This document shows positions 52,819-64,000 of a DNA stretch of 64,000 bases, one piece after another. The stretch is taken from assembly GCF_030272615.1 (NCBI RefSeq), contig NC_081407.1:267291574-267355573 (forward strand), in the 5' to 3' direction. How positions within the stretch are numbered: the stretch's first letter is position 1; the number at the start of each line of letters is the position of its first letter. Source of the DNA: Cryptomeria japonica. Lineage: Eukaryota; Streptophyta; Pinopsida; Cupressales; Cupressaceae. Made by a program: the position numbers and the translations under genes. The notes beneath the pieces are model-generated. The model worked only from the letters and a program-made list of their open reading frames with translations. It was not told where the DNA came from and did not search any database.

Positions 52819-55644
52819 GCACAACAACATGTGTATATACCAATGCTAACATGATATAACATAAACCATATTTATAATTAACTTTAGATATTTGCATAAG
52901 CAGATCATTTAAAACCACTATATGACACCCTTAGGTATAGGTTAAACCAGTTTCAAAACACTTGAAAGGTATCATTTAAGTAAAACATTATAATCCAAAT
53001 GTCATCTAATCATAAGACCTAAGTAGGAGTATTATATCATAAATTTATAAAAGTAGAGCCATTGTTTAGACTCATCAGCATCAAAGCTAGTAGTCCATCT
53101 AGTCAAATGAAAATAACTCCTACCAAAGAACTAGGGACCTCCTTGAACAATTTATATACAATACTTCATGGATTGAAATGAGAAGAGGAGGAAACCATTA
53201 AACATAGTTGTAACATGAAGTTCAAAAACATATCAATAGTTGGTCACCTAGCTAAGATAACATCAATGTTTGGTATGTATCTAAGGAATCTACCAATGAG
53301 GGTAAAATCCAAACCAATAGAGGCTCTTTCCAATGAACATTACCAATCTCTACATAGAAAAATCGACTCACAGATAGGGGAGAGGGAGCATTGATAGGGA
53401 GAGGAACAAGGGCCACCTTCTAGGGAGGAAACCTTGTACTAAATCCCACACAAAGACACTTGGAAGGCTCAATATCCTCATCTCATGTACCAACCATAGA
53501 GAAATCATGAGATCCAAAGATAAACATAGGAGAAGCACCTGAAGAACACCATCATTATTTTTATCAAGTAGGGGAGAAACCACACCAGCCCCAACATTGT
53601 AAACTGATGAACTCTTAATATATAAAGGAGTATGAGACTCATGAAGCACAAGTTCAGATGAGGGTAGTATGAATCCACTCCTAAGAGATCTACTAAGGTT
53701 ACATGACCTTGGCCAAAGGGGATCCTTTCTCTAAGTGGCTTCCAACCCATAAATTAAGTATATTTGTGTATATTATCATGTCTCTAGCCACAATAAAAAA
53801 AATACCATATGCGATCTCCTCCTTTGAATGTCATCCAATAGAGGGCTTCAACTTCCCCACACACATATAGTCTTCCTGACAGGACCCCTGGAGAATACTG
53901 AGCAACATTCATCTTCCTCGTTGTCCCCAACATTCTCCCAAATTCCTAGATCATCTTGCTCCAATTCGATGCATCATCGTCCTCATCAACCAACGCTTTG
54001 TTGACAAAACCATCATAGGAGATATTGCCACTAGGGTTTTCCTAGTCACAAAAAAGGTCATCACCACTTTTTTAGGAAATAGTTGATGTTTATTTATTCT
54101 AATAGTTTGTTTATGTTTCAAGTGTTGAAAACACTAGTCTTTAATTTAATACCCAAAGTAACAAATTTTTAAGGTGATTTCAAACATTATCATTTAAATC
54201 ATCTAATTTTAAAAATTATTAATTTTTAAATTTATTATATAACTCTCATTATAAAAGATGAGATATCAACTGCCAAACTCGGTGATAAATTTCAACCTCA
54301 TACATAGAGACCATTATTTTAGAAGATACATATGTTCAACAATAGTTATGATATATGGAATTTAGTTGAAGTATTGTAAATATAAGAAAGAAAGCCAAGA
54401 GAAGTGAACACTGGTCTACTAGTCCGACTTAATTTTTTGACAAATTTATTGTTCAAACAAAAATAATAATCAAGGTTTGAAATGAAATATTTAAATTTAA
54501 AAAGTCAAATTAACATATAGTATATAAAAATTTAAATTTCCAAATATATTTGATGCATTTTTTATGGGTAACAAAATAAATAAATCATCATCATGTAATA
54601 GCTTGTATGGAGGATTTAGAAAACGGCATCATTCTTGAGAAGAAGATGAGGTAGACTAGGTGTGGTGAACACGAGTCATGCTTGATTCGAGAGAGAAGGA
54701 AATTGTCTTGTTAGGCCAATTAAATGTCTAGAAAATATTTTAGGAAGGTCATATTTCTTTCAAGGTATATCATCACAACTAGTCATACAAACAGTATGAT
54801 CATCATTATGTTCATTAATATCACCATCACTAGTCGTAAGAGGATTATAATCAACAAGAAACTCATAAACAAGATATGTTAGTACATTAAAAGGGAAGGG
54901 AAAACAATGAGCAACTTTGTTAATGATGAAATATCATATGCTTAATGAAATCATGCCTCCATAGAGTGAAATTTAATGTGTGAGAGTACAAAAGACTATA
55001 CTTAAAGGTGTGCCTTTACAATATATACCAATCAATATAAAGAGGCTGCTTATTTAATGATGTATAATAGAGGATGATTGATATACTTTAAAATGAGAGA
55101 AGGATCTCCAATGTTTTTTGTCAAAACATATTGTTAATTCATTTCCCCTATGTCACATGACATGTTTTTAAATAAATAACTATAGACATGAGTTTAAAAA
55201 TTTGACACCCGTGTTGACAAATAATGATCAAATCTTAACAAAGTTAGTCTCATAACATATAGAAATTTGAAGTTTGAAAGTGGTTGATAGAATGATACTA
55301 TTGACCCTATCCAAAAAATAAGATTACAATTACTAACCCCATTCGAATTTCTTAAAAAATATTATAAAATTTTAAATATAATATATGGATGACTTCCAAG
55401 CACTCAACATAATATATTTAATATGTGATATATTATTATATATGCTGGATTCTGCTGAATATATGGATGACTTCCAAGCACTTGTAGAATATTTGGTCAT
55501 ATGAAAGTTTTACTTTCTCATACAAATGAAGTAAAAACAACATTGAAGAAAGAATATAATACCTAGCACTTTCATAGATTTTTTTCACGAAAAAAAAAAA
55601 CAAAAAAACATTCAAATCATAAAGTGGAAGTCTATATCAATCAC
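52819..55644. other. AT-rich intergenic DNA
   Basis: No gene assigned. Minus-strand frames at 53368-53649 and 53505-53750 are hydrophobic and unrecognised; a possible Cys/His cluster upstream of them (near 53790) is broken by stops and too weak to name. The rest is AT-rich with no RNA gene seen. Confidence 0.4.
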
Positions 55645-56210
55645 ATATTAAATTGATTTAAACCTTAGGATGAATCAATGTAAATCTTGAGAAACATGTA
55701 GAGAATGAAGATAAATTCAATTTAGATATTTCAGATATTTTTTCAGTTGTTTTATGTTTTTATGATAAGTAATTTTGAATCTCGAAACTTATTAAATTAT
55801 TTTTTGTTTTCATGAATGATTATAAGCTTTGTACTAAATAATTGAATTATGAATAATGATGCATTAGTATTGATGTAAATTTATTGATACACATTTTATA
55901 ACAATGTCAAATTCAGTTTTGGATTGATTGAACAATAGACAATTAAAAAAATATTCTTTGAACTTTTATTTAAAGACAATCAATTATACATATAGTTATG
56001 ATACTAGGTTAAAAAATAATCAGCTTAATTCTTCCTAAAACAGTACCTTGAAAAGATTTCATCATATATAAATGAACCCATGTTTCTTTATAAATATCGA
56101 TTTATATTATTTTTAAATTGATATTTTATCTTAAATCTTGATTAAATAGGTTAAATAATCTTAATAATTAACTATGAAATAAATTCTGGTATGTAATCTT
56201 ATACAACAAA

Positions 56211-56640
56211 AAGACAAGAAGGTGAGTTTGATATAGAATTGGAGTGGAGGGTGGTCCCTTTTAGTTTGGGTGCATTCATTCAGACTGAGTTTATGAAAGT
56301 TTTGTGTGTGTTTGTATCCAAATTTCATTTGGATTTAGCTGATTTGACAAATAAAATTCCCATGTCAATAACGTGAGTTTGCTTTTAGGTGAGTTGAATC
56401 ATCCCTCATATGACTTAATCATTCTGTTTGGTATTTGTCTGGAAGGACAGAGTGCTAGCTACTGCTCTCTCTTTCAACATCAACTATACCATTCTTACCT
56501 AATGTCTGCCATTATATACTGAAAGCTTTTTGTTATGAGGAATATAATGCTTTTCCCACTTTTTCCTTCTTTTCCCAAGAAAATTATTAAACCTTTATTG
56601 TAATTAAAAGTATATAGTTTGAGGGGCCTCAATGGAAAGT
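56211..56640. promoter_or_regulatory. Highly conserved non-coding core, copy B
   Basis: Partner of 43368-43740. The first 60 bases compared (56224-56283) are identical and the next 120 have two differences. The TTATATACT box is at 56512-56520. Its role is not known; see the copy A entry for what speaks for and against function. Confidence 0.45.
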
Positions 56641-56735
56641 CCATATACAAGCCTGATTTTATTTGTGGGGAAATTTGTTTTATGGGCCTTTAATATTTAA
56701 AAAATATTGTTTTTATGTTAATGTGTTTTTAAGTA

Positions 56736-56836
56736 TGTGTGTACATACATACATATATACATATGTATATGCATATGCATATACAGTTACATCTATACAG
56801 ATATAGATACAGACACAAATACACATACAAATACAG

Positions 56837-56867
<31 letters not shown>

Positions 56868-56890
56868 CAAACATACATACATATACATAC
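56736..56890. repeat. (ATACAT)n-type compound microsatellite
   Basis: Interrupted ACATAT/ACATAC hexamer and tetramer repeats. The copy A counterpart at 43806-43857 is much shorter. Confidence 0.9.
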
Positions 56891-57129
56891 TATGATGTAT
56901 ATTTAGAAAGTTTGTTATAAATATAGATATATTGTTGATAGATTTTAAAATATATCACAAGATCTTTGTTTGGAACATAGTCATTTTTTTTTTTTCGTGG
57001 TAAATTTACTAGATCAATTTGTTCTGATTATTTACTAATCTTCATTCATTTGAAATAACAAGGATTCAAATTTTAAAAATTTGTTATTTGTTATTTTATT
57101 TCATTATAAGTTAATGTCTTAAATATATG

Positions 57130-57298
<169 letters not shown>

Positions 57299-58085
57299 TC
57301 TATTCAAAACTTATTTGGTTCATTATCAATAGTTTATTAATTTTAGACAAGATTGTAATAACAATCATATCCTTTCTTTGGACAAGATATTAGTTGGATA
57401 GGATTGCTAGCATGATCGTGTTAGTTGCTTTTAACATTTGAATTCTCACATTCCAAATCCACAAAACTAGGATTTAACCATTACTCATTGATATGTATGC
57501 CAAAGATTCCAAATTATGTGTCTAGGATTAATTTATCTCAAGAATAATCCATGCATCATTTAAGCATTATGTAATCACTTTGAATAAAATATAGGACAAC
57601 ACATCCACACATTTATTTCTAACAATTTTGAAGACTTGACAAAACAACTTGTCTATCTACATCAACATCCACCTCCATAGTTACACTTCTTTTTTAGTAT
57701 TAACTTAGTCTTGGAACTTGATTAAGGTGTAATGTTGACTAGCTCTTACCCATGTGTATTTGGATGAAAAGACCAATAAGAAACATACACATTGGTTTGC
57801 TAGTCTAACAAAAAGAACAACAACCCTAGAATGGAAATCTCAAGTGAGGTGTATAGAGGAACCAAAAAACCCAATACTAAGTTCAACCATGGAGATGAAA
57901 ACCTAATTAAGAAAATTAAAGATTAGGTGTAATAACAAAACACATGATATACACAATAGTGAAGCTTTTATACTCACATCACAAAGATACATATTACGTC
58001 AATATGTTGTTGACCATCATTGCTCAAAGGACAAGAATAAAACTAAAATTCTCACTACTTGTTTTTCTAGATCACATAACTTGAT

Positions 58086-58439
58086 ACAAAATATATGGAT
58101 TAATCTATCTCATATATTTATGGATTATATTTTCCAGCCTATTTACCATTCCTGCATAGATACAATTGTTTGCTACATCATCCTCCAATCTTGACCCTCA
58201 TTTATCCCACATCAATGTCTCTAATAATTGGCATCATTGGACACATATTTTACTCTCTATTACAAATTCAAGCTTGTAAGTTAAAAAAGAACACTCTCAT
58301 GTGATTTGGTCATAGACATAAATGATGAATGGTCCTTCATACATAACACACCAAAGAACACAATCTGTAAGAACCACAATCCTACCTTGATACCACTTGA
58401 TTTGTAAAATTTTAGAGACTATTTCCTAACAATCCTTAA
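58086..58439. other. Copy-B-specific DNA with possible Copia PBS
   Basis: No gene. The minus strand at 58387-58400 reads TCAAGTGGTATCAAGG, close to a Copia initiator-Met primer-binding site, so a decayed minus-strand Copia LTR may lie to its right. Confidence 0.3.
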
Positions 58440-58548
58440 TTAGGATTTTTTTAATATGTTAACTCCACATATACTCTCACCACTCTAAATTATAGCTCAA
58501 ATTTGATTTGTAATCTAATTATTTGATCCCCTTATGCAATAATATGAT
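58440..58548 (+). repeat. Distal block of duplication, copy B
   Basis: Matches 46590-46695. Homology ends at an AT tract where the chromovirus begins. Confidence 0.75.
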
Positions 58549-58700
58549 AATACTATATATATATATGAAGGTTACGTCCTGTTGATTTTGTGGTGGGGTG
58601 GTGGACTGCAAATCCGGCCTGCAACTGTAGAAGACTTGCTTCGATGGCATGAAGAGGAAATATGAGAGGCGGAGCTTGAAGAGATGCAGACCCGATCGTG

Positions 58701-59700
58701 ATGGATATATTAAGACAGATTGCGACACACTTGGAAGCTATTGAAACGACCCAGAGAAGAGGTCAACATATTGAAGATGCGATTGATTATGAAGAAGAGC
58801 AGAATGTAGAATCGGAAAATGGACGACAGACGGAATTGGCGCAAGATGATGAGAGGTTGATAAGAGATTTGACTAGTGTGAACAGTAAACCACATTTTAA
58901 CCCACTGGAGTATCTAGTGATAAGTTGGATACAGACGAGTTGATAGACTGGATTATCGAAGTGGAGAAACACTTTAATGTTGAGGGTACCGGTGAAGAGA
59001 AGAAGGTGAAATTCACTTGTACTAAGTTGAAAGGACATGCGTCATTATGGTGGGAATATTTGCAGACTCATAGATAGAGGAAAGGAAAAGAGAAAATCAA
59101 ATCTTGGGATAGAATGGTGACTAAGATGAAGACAAAGTTTTTTACCAGCAGATTACTAAGTAAGTTTGTTCCGGAAGTTGCAGAATCTGAAGTAGAAAGA
59201 ATCCAACGTGAAGGAGTATACCGAAGAGTTCTATAAGTTGAACATCAAATCCGAACATTCGAAGGATGATGTTCAATAGATTGCTAGGTATGTTAATGGG
59301 TTGCAGATGTCTATACAAGATGAGATCAATTTTGGTGAAATTGCAGAGTGTGGAAGAGGCTTATCAATATGCCCTACAAGATGAAGAGAGGTTGAATAAG
59401 AGACATGAGAAGAAACAGAGAGGAAGAGGTGGAATATTTTAGAGAGGCAAAACCTTTACTAGAGGTGGAAGATCTTTCTCATAGCAGAACAAAGGAAAGA
59501 CAAAAGACAAAGGTGATGACAATTCATACCAAATAGATGACAAGAATTACTACCAGGATAAGGGTTTCAAGAGAGATGAGAAGAGGAAGTTTACCAAAAC
59601 TTTTTTTAATTGTGGTAGAGAAGGAAATTGAGCTTTCGAATGTAGACAAGGAAATTCAAATAAGAGGACTGAGAATGGTGGAAGAACCGCTTTTGTTGAG
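58701..59700 (+). pseudogene. Chromovirus gag remnant
   Basis: Starts at ATG 58701 with MDILRQIATHLEAIETTQ and an acidic stretch. After a shift near 58915 the capsid core reads LIDWIIEVEKHFNVEG, KVKFTCTKLKGHASLWWEYL and KEYTEEFYKLNIKSEH, the Retrotrans_gag signature. The nucleocapsid motif near 59600-59645 reads FFNCGREGN, stop, AFECRQG: the first Cys is Phe, the His is Asn and a Trp codon is a stop, so zinc binding is lost. Several frameshifts and stops lie between. It forms the particle core in active relatives. Confidence 0.85.
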
Positions 59701-60105
59701 GAAGAACCTACTGGATCCTTGAACAGACTAGAAGATGGAGAAGCTTTGATGATAAGGAGAACCCTATGTCAAAATGAGATAGATCATGAACCATTGTAGA
59801 GGAGAAATTTGTTTCGGACAAGTTGTAAGGTGGAAAGTAAGTGTTGTAAAGTCATAATAGATAGTGGAAGTTCAAATAATTTAGTCTTAGAGGAGATGGT
59901 GAATAAGTTGAAGTTACAGAGATTGAAGCACCCTAAACCCTACTAGATAGCATGGATCCAGGATGATCACAAGGTATTGGTAAGTGAACAATGTTTGGTT
60001 AAATTGAAAATTGGAGCATATCATGATGAAGTTCTGTGTGATATTATGCCTATGGATGTATACCATATTCTGTTAGGAAGACCTTGGTAGTATGATAGAC
60101 AAGTT
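59701..60105 (+). pseudogene. Chromovirus aspartic protease remnant
   Basis: KVIIDSGSSNNLVLEEM at about 59850-59900 keeps the DSG triad. VYHILLGRPW at 60060-60089 is the ILLGRPW motif of Gypsy proteases and is followed by a stop (60090) where the next residue would normally be Q or W. Another stop is at 59944. It would process gag-pol. Confidence 0.85.
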
Positions 60106-61710
60106 GTGCATGATGGGAGAAAGAATATATACACTATTATTGCAAATGGGATGAAGCAAACTTTGTTGCCTTTGGAGGAACCACCGAAGAGTGAGATTTG
60201 CACGAATGTTAGAATCTATTTGGCTGATGGAAGTAATTTTCAGGATGGTTTGAGAAGTGAGAATGTGTGTTATGCATTGATTCCTAAGGAGTTTGATTTG
60301 AATCCAGAGGATATAAAGGAGTTTTTAGCAGAGTACGAAGAAATCATTTCAAATAATGTACCTGATGGATTATCCCCTATGAGAAGCATCAGTCATTGCA
60401 TGGATATGATTCATGGAGCTAGTTTACCTAACAAGGCAGCACACCAGATGACACCAACAGAAAATGAAGAGTTGAATAGACAAGTGTAGGAGTTGTTGAG
60501 GAAAGGTTTGATCAGAGAAAGTTTGAGCCCTTGTGCAGTACCTGTTGTGTTGGCACCTAAGAAGGATGGAGAATAGAGGATGTGTATCGATTCTAGAGCC
60601 ATAAACCAGATTACAGTGAAGTACCGATTTCCTTTGCCTAGGATGGATGACATAATGGATTGTATAAGTGGAGCCAAATATTTTACCAAGATAGATTTGA
60701 AGAGTGGATATCATCAGATCAGAATCAGAGAAGGAGACGAATGGAAGACAACATTTAAGACAAATGAAGGACTGTATGAGTGGTTGGTAATGCCTTTTGG
60801 ACTGACTAATGCACCGAGTACTTTCATGAGGTTGATGAATGAGGTATTGAAGAAATTATTGGGTAAGTTTGTGATTATGTATTTGGATGACATCTTGATT
60901 TTCAGTAAGACAAAAGGGGAGCATTTGTTGCATGTGAGACAAGTTTTGCAGAGGTTGAGAGAAGAGAAGTTGTTGATAAATCTGAAGAAGTGTAGTTTCA
61001 TGTAGGAGGAACTTGTGTATTTGGGTTTTGTGATATTTGTGGATGGATTGAAGATGGACCTTGAGAAAGTGAGAGCAATTGTTGAATGGCCTACACCAGA
61101 GAGTACTGGAGAGGTAAGATCATTTCATGGACCGGCTAGTTTTTACCGGAAGTTCATTAGAAATTTCAATGCAATTTGCAGCCCTATGACTAAGACAATG
61201 AGAGGAGACCAGAAGGATTTTAGGTGGACATTTTGATAAAATAAAAGTTTTGAATTGTTGAAGCAAAAAGTGACAGAACAACCTGTGTTAACCTTACCGG
61301 ATTTTAGCAAGTTATTTTAGGTAGATTGTGATGCAAGTGGAAGTGCGATTGGAGAAGTATTAACCCGGGAAGGAAGACATGTTTCTTATTTCAATGAAAA
61401 ATTGAATGATACAAGGAGAATATATTAAGTGTATGATCAAGAATTCTATGCCATAATTCAGGCCCTGAAGAAGTGGAGACATTACTTGTTGCCTAATGAG
61501 TTTGTGTTATATATGGACCATCAAGCATTGCAGTATTTGAATAGTTAGAGTAAGTTGAATCAGAGACACTTGAGATGGGTTGATTTTATGCAGAGTTACA
61601 CTTTTGTTTTGAAACATCGAAGTGGGAAGTCAAATAAGTTTGTTGATGCCCTGAGTAGAAGAAGGAATTTTATGGTAGAGATGAGAGTTGAAGTATTGGG
61701 ATTTGATTAA
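60106..61710 (+). pseudogene. Chromovirus reverse transcriptase and RNase H remnant
   Basis: RT segments: VVLAPKKDGE, stop, [60 protein letters not shown]; and the intact box [13 protein letters not shown] (about 60875-60912). RNase H follows with DCDASGSAIGEVL, YDQEFYAIIQALKKW and LYMDHQALQYL, so Asp, Glu and Asp are all kept. The frame is shared, but stops occur near 60487, 60574, 61003, 61234, 61318, 61426 and 61546. Most are TAG or TGA at expected Gln or Trp codons, as expected from decay of methylated cytosines. Confidence 0.9.
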
Positions 61711-63228
61711 TTAAAGACCCTGTATGAAGAAGACCTGGATTTTGCAGAACCTTGGAGAGCTTGTAAAGAACCTGTTGTGACAGACGGGAGCAAATGGTTG
61801 GATTATTTCCTTCAGGACAAGATGTTGTTTAGAGAAAGTCATTTGTGTATACCCCAGAGTTCTATGAGAGACAGTCTGATTAAAGAAAAGCATAGTGGAG
61901 GATTAGCAGGACATTTTGGTATTAATAAGACAGTGGCTTTGGTGAGTGAAAATTACTTTTGGCCTCAGATTCATAAGGATTTAAGGAAATTTGTTCAGAG
62001 TTGCAGAATTTGTCAAGTCGCAAAAGGGAGTAGTCAGAATGTGGGATTGTATAAACCTTTGGCAATACCAAAGAAACCTTGGGAAGACTTGAGCATAGAT
62101 TTCATACTGGGGTTACCTAAGACTCAGAGACGGAATGATTCTATACTTGTGGCAGTGGAAAGATTTTCAAAGATGGCACATTTCATACCTTGTAAGAAGA
62201 CAACCGATGTCGTACATGTAGCAGACCTATTTTTCAAGGAAGTTGTGAGATTGCATGGGTTACCTAGGAGTATTATTTTAGACAGAGATACTAAGTTTGT
62301 TGATTACTTTTGGAGGACACTTTGGAAGAAGATGAAGACAGATTTGAAGTTCAGTTCTACATTTCACCCACAAATAGAGGTAGTAAATAGGAATTTGGGA
62401 AATTTGTTGAGATGTTTGACTGGAGACAAACTTGGAAGTTGGGATTTGATCCTTGCACAAGTAGAATTTGTGTACAATAATTTAGTGAATCGGAGTATAG
62501 GAAAGACACCATTTGAGATCGTTACCGGAGTGAATCCTAAAGGAGTATCAGAATTGAGAGATATCAGTCATGAAGGATAAAGGAGTCCTGAAGCAAAAGC
62601 ATTTGCAGATCATATGAAGTCGTTGCATAGTCAAGTGAAACAACATTTGGAGGATATGAACCGGAAGTATAAGGAGAAGGCAAATGAGAAAAGGAGACAT
62701 AAGATATTTGAAGTAGGAGATGAAGTGATGGTGTATTTGAGAAAAGGGAGATTTCCAGTTGGAACTTATAATAAGCTGAAGATGAAAAAGTTTGGACCTT
62801 GTAAGATCTTGAGGAAATTTGATTCAGGTAATGCATATGAGGTGGAGCTACCAAAGACCTTGGTTATATCACCTATATTCAACATTGCAAATCTTTATCA
62901 GTATCATGGAACCAAACCCTATGATGACAGTGAACCACATTTGGAGAAGCAATTCCCTGAGAAGAAACCGGATGAGATTGAAGAGATTTTGGATAGCAGA
63001 GTCAGTAAGAGCATGCGTAGCAGACAATACAGAGAATATCTTGTGAAGTGGATAGACCAACCAGTTGAATATTCTTCTTGGATTTCTCAAGCTGCGGTGG
63101 ACCGTATTGGTTTTCCTTTATGTAATAACTCACCAAAATTGATCCAACAAAAATTGAGTATATTTTTTTTTTCATTATATTTTACTATGTTTTATTCAAT
63201 TGCATACTCTGGGCATCCATCCAAATAG
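61711..63228 (+). pseudogene. Chromovirus integrase with chromodomain
   Basis: The zinc site reads HSGGLAGHFG then CRICQVAKG. The core has Asp in LSIDFILGLP, Asp in ILDRDTKFVD and Glu in HPQIEVVNRNLGNLLRC; four residues expected before that Glu (TDGQ in relatives) are missing. The C-terminal module has VGDEVMVYLRKGRFPVGTYN and KFGPCKILRKF (GPF/Y). A chromodomain follows at about 62970-63105 (EIEEILDSRV ... REYLVKWIDQPVEYSSWIS); in relatives it directs insertion by reading histone marks. Stops fall at 61708 and 62578. The frame runs on to 63228, 108 bases into the 3' LTR. Confidence 0.9.
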
Positions 63229-64000
63229 GATTGGGCATTCATCCATTCGGGATGAGCTTCTAACCATACGGGTTAGGCAAGTGTCCATACGGGACGTAAA
63301 TTCCATCTATCTAATACGGGATAGGCATCTACCCATACGGGGTAGGCATCCATCCAAATGGGATAGGAGATGCTCTGGCCAGAGACTTAGACTCATCGGG
63401 ACCATTCGGGTCCTGAGCCACTCACTAAGTACTACATTCTTTTAACAAGAATGCACCGAGGTTGCCGTCCTTAGGAGTAATAAGAAAATAATACAAGCTT
63501 GAATTCCGCCTCGGAATTTGGCTTAAAGCCTCGGGAAGTCAAGCGAATCCTTACGAGATTCCTTCCGAGTATGCATTGAATTAAGTTTGATTATCTTATC
63601 TTTTAATTAGGATTCTTACTCAACCAAGCCTAGACCCCACCCACGAACGCCTGAGTACGAGGGACAACTCCGTCCCAAGACTGCCTACATACCCGCTTCG
63701 GCACGGGATCAAGGCGTAAAATATGTAGTTCTATTTTCTAATCTATGGTTTGATGTAAACTGATTTGTGGGTACGCAACCCTTTCTAGGGTCAGTGTCCC
63801 AAACAGTTTCTCTGCGGTTGCTACCCACGAAGGTAGCACTTAAGCGAAGGCTCAAGATGGCCTATTGCTTGTGGCCTAAACAAAATAACTAGATCCTAAT
63901 ACTTATCATGAGCGTCACCCAATTGCAAATCACCAATATCCCTTCGGGATGAATAAATAAATAAATAAGAAAGTAAATTCCACGAGAGCTTTTAACTTGA
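63121..64000 (+). repeat. Chromovirus 3' LTR (partial, window edge)
   Basis: Begins TGTAATAACTCACC at the point where similarity to the solo LTR (42354 reading down) starts. No polypurine tract precedes it; the DNA just upstream (GGTTTTCCTTTA) is pyrimidine-rich. Similarity to the solo LTR weakens near the window end. Confidence 0.85.
63213..63368. repeat. Tandem palindromic ~21-bp units in the 3' LTR
   Basis: GCAT/GCTT-type units start at 63213, 63235, 63256, 63277, 63325 and 63346, mostly 21 bp apart with one double-length interval. Each has a dyad such as CTACCCATACGGGGTAG or CCATACGGG. The same array appears in the solo LTR at 42104-42264. Confidence 0.85.

Larger units (their letters stand above)
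58567..64000 (+). mobile_element. 5'-truncated chromovirus (Gypsy), plus strand
   Basis: Gag, protease, RT, RNase H, integrase and chromodomain follow in order on the plus strand, then a 3' LTR from 63121 that runs off the window. No 5' LTR or primer-binding site lies before gag: the sequence changes from duplication copy B to gag leader across a short TA tract (58553-58566). The polyprotein has many stops and several frameshifts. The family is the source of the solo LTR at 28052-28270 / 41417-42354. Confidence 0.93.

Noticed and set aside
53368-53830. LINE ORF1 zinc-knuckle on the minus strand
   Set aside because: A FFYCG...RHDN...HK pattern can be read but it is broken by stops and the DUF4283 part is not found upstream; too weak to annotate.

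Overview
The window looks like intergenic DNA from a large, repeat-rich plant nuclear genome. It is AT-rich, has no recognisable host gene and no bacterial-type gene organisation, and nearly every coding signal belongs to a plant LTR retrotransposon (Copia, Tat-like Gypsy, chromovirus), a LINE or a non-autonomous DNA transposon. Very long LTRs, old nested insertions and solo LTRs suggest a gymnosperm (possibly a conifer) or another giant-genome plant. That is an inference from style; the species cannot be fixed from sequence alone.

Layout. 1-5.7 kb: a ten-copy 21-bp minisatellite, a decayed RNase H (RVT_3) remnant, and a 1.09-kb MITE-like element with 4-bp target duplications. 5.7-20.3 kb: a minus-strand Gypsy element that keeps only gag and a dead protease, with a complete but decayed plus-strand Copia element nested inside it. 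20.3-27.5 kb: AT-rich DNA with an 86-bp duplication, a 2.3-kb element or pair bounded by long inverted repeats, a Copia-type solo LTR, microsatellites and a GC-rich hairpin cluster. 28.05-42.35 kb: a chromovirus solo LTR split by a much younger 13.1-kb Tat-like Gypsy element (perfect TTTAC target duplication, 3.1-kb LTRs, almost intact gag-pol). 42.8-58.5 kb: two diverged copies of an old duplication about 12.8 kb apart, separated by a second MITE-like element (4-bp TSD), a LINE ORF1 scrap and a solo Copia LTR with a perfect AACAC duplication. 58.57-64 kb: a 5'-truncated plus-strand chromovirus with chromodomain, whose 3' LTR runs off the window and matches the solo LTR at 28-42 kb.

The main observations are these. 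(1) The young Gypsy element carries a complete extra RNase H between protease and reverse transcriptase, while its ordinary RNase H downstream of RT has lost catalytic residues. (2) A non-coding block of about 230 bp in the old duplication is about 98% identical between copies whose flanks are far more diverged. (3) Two unrelated-looking MITE-like elements both have GGG/GGC termini and 4-bp target duplications, unlike the common plant superfamilies. (4) The young element's LTR pair has an ~800-bp stretch that is almost free of differences beside a ~1.7-kb stretch at ~3% divergence. All identity figures are counts or estimates by eye.
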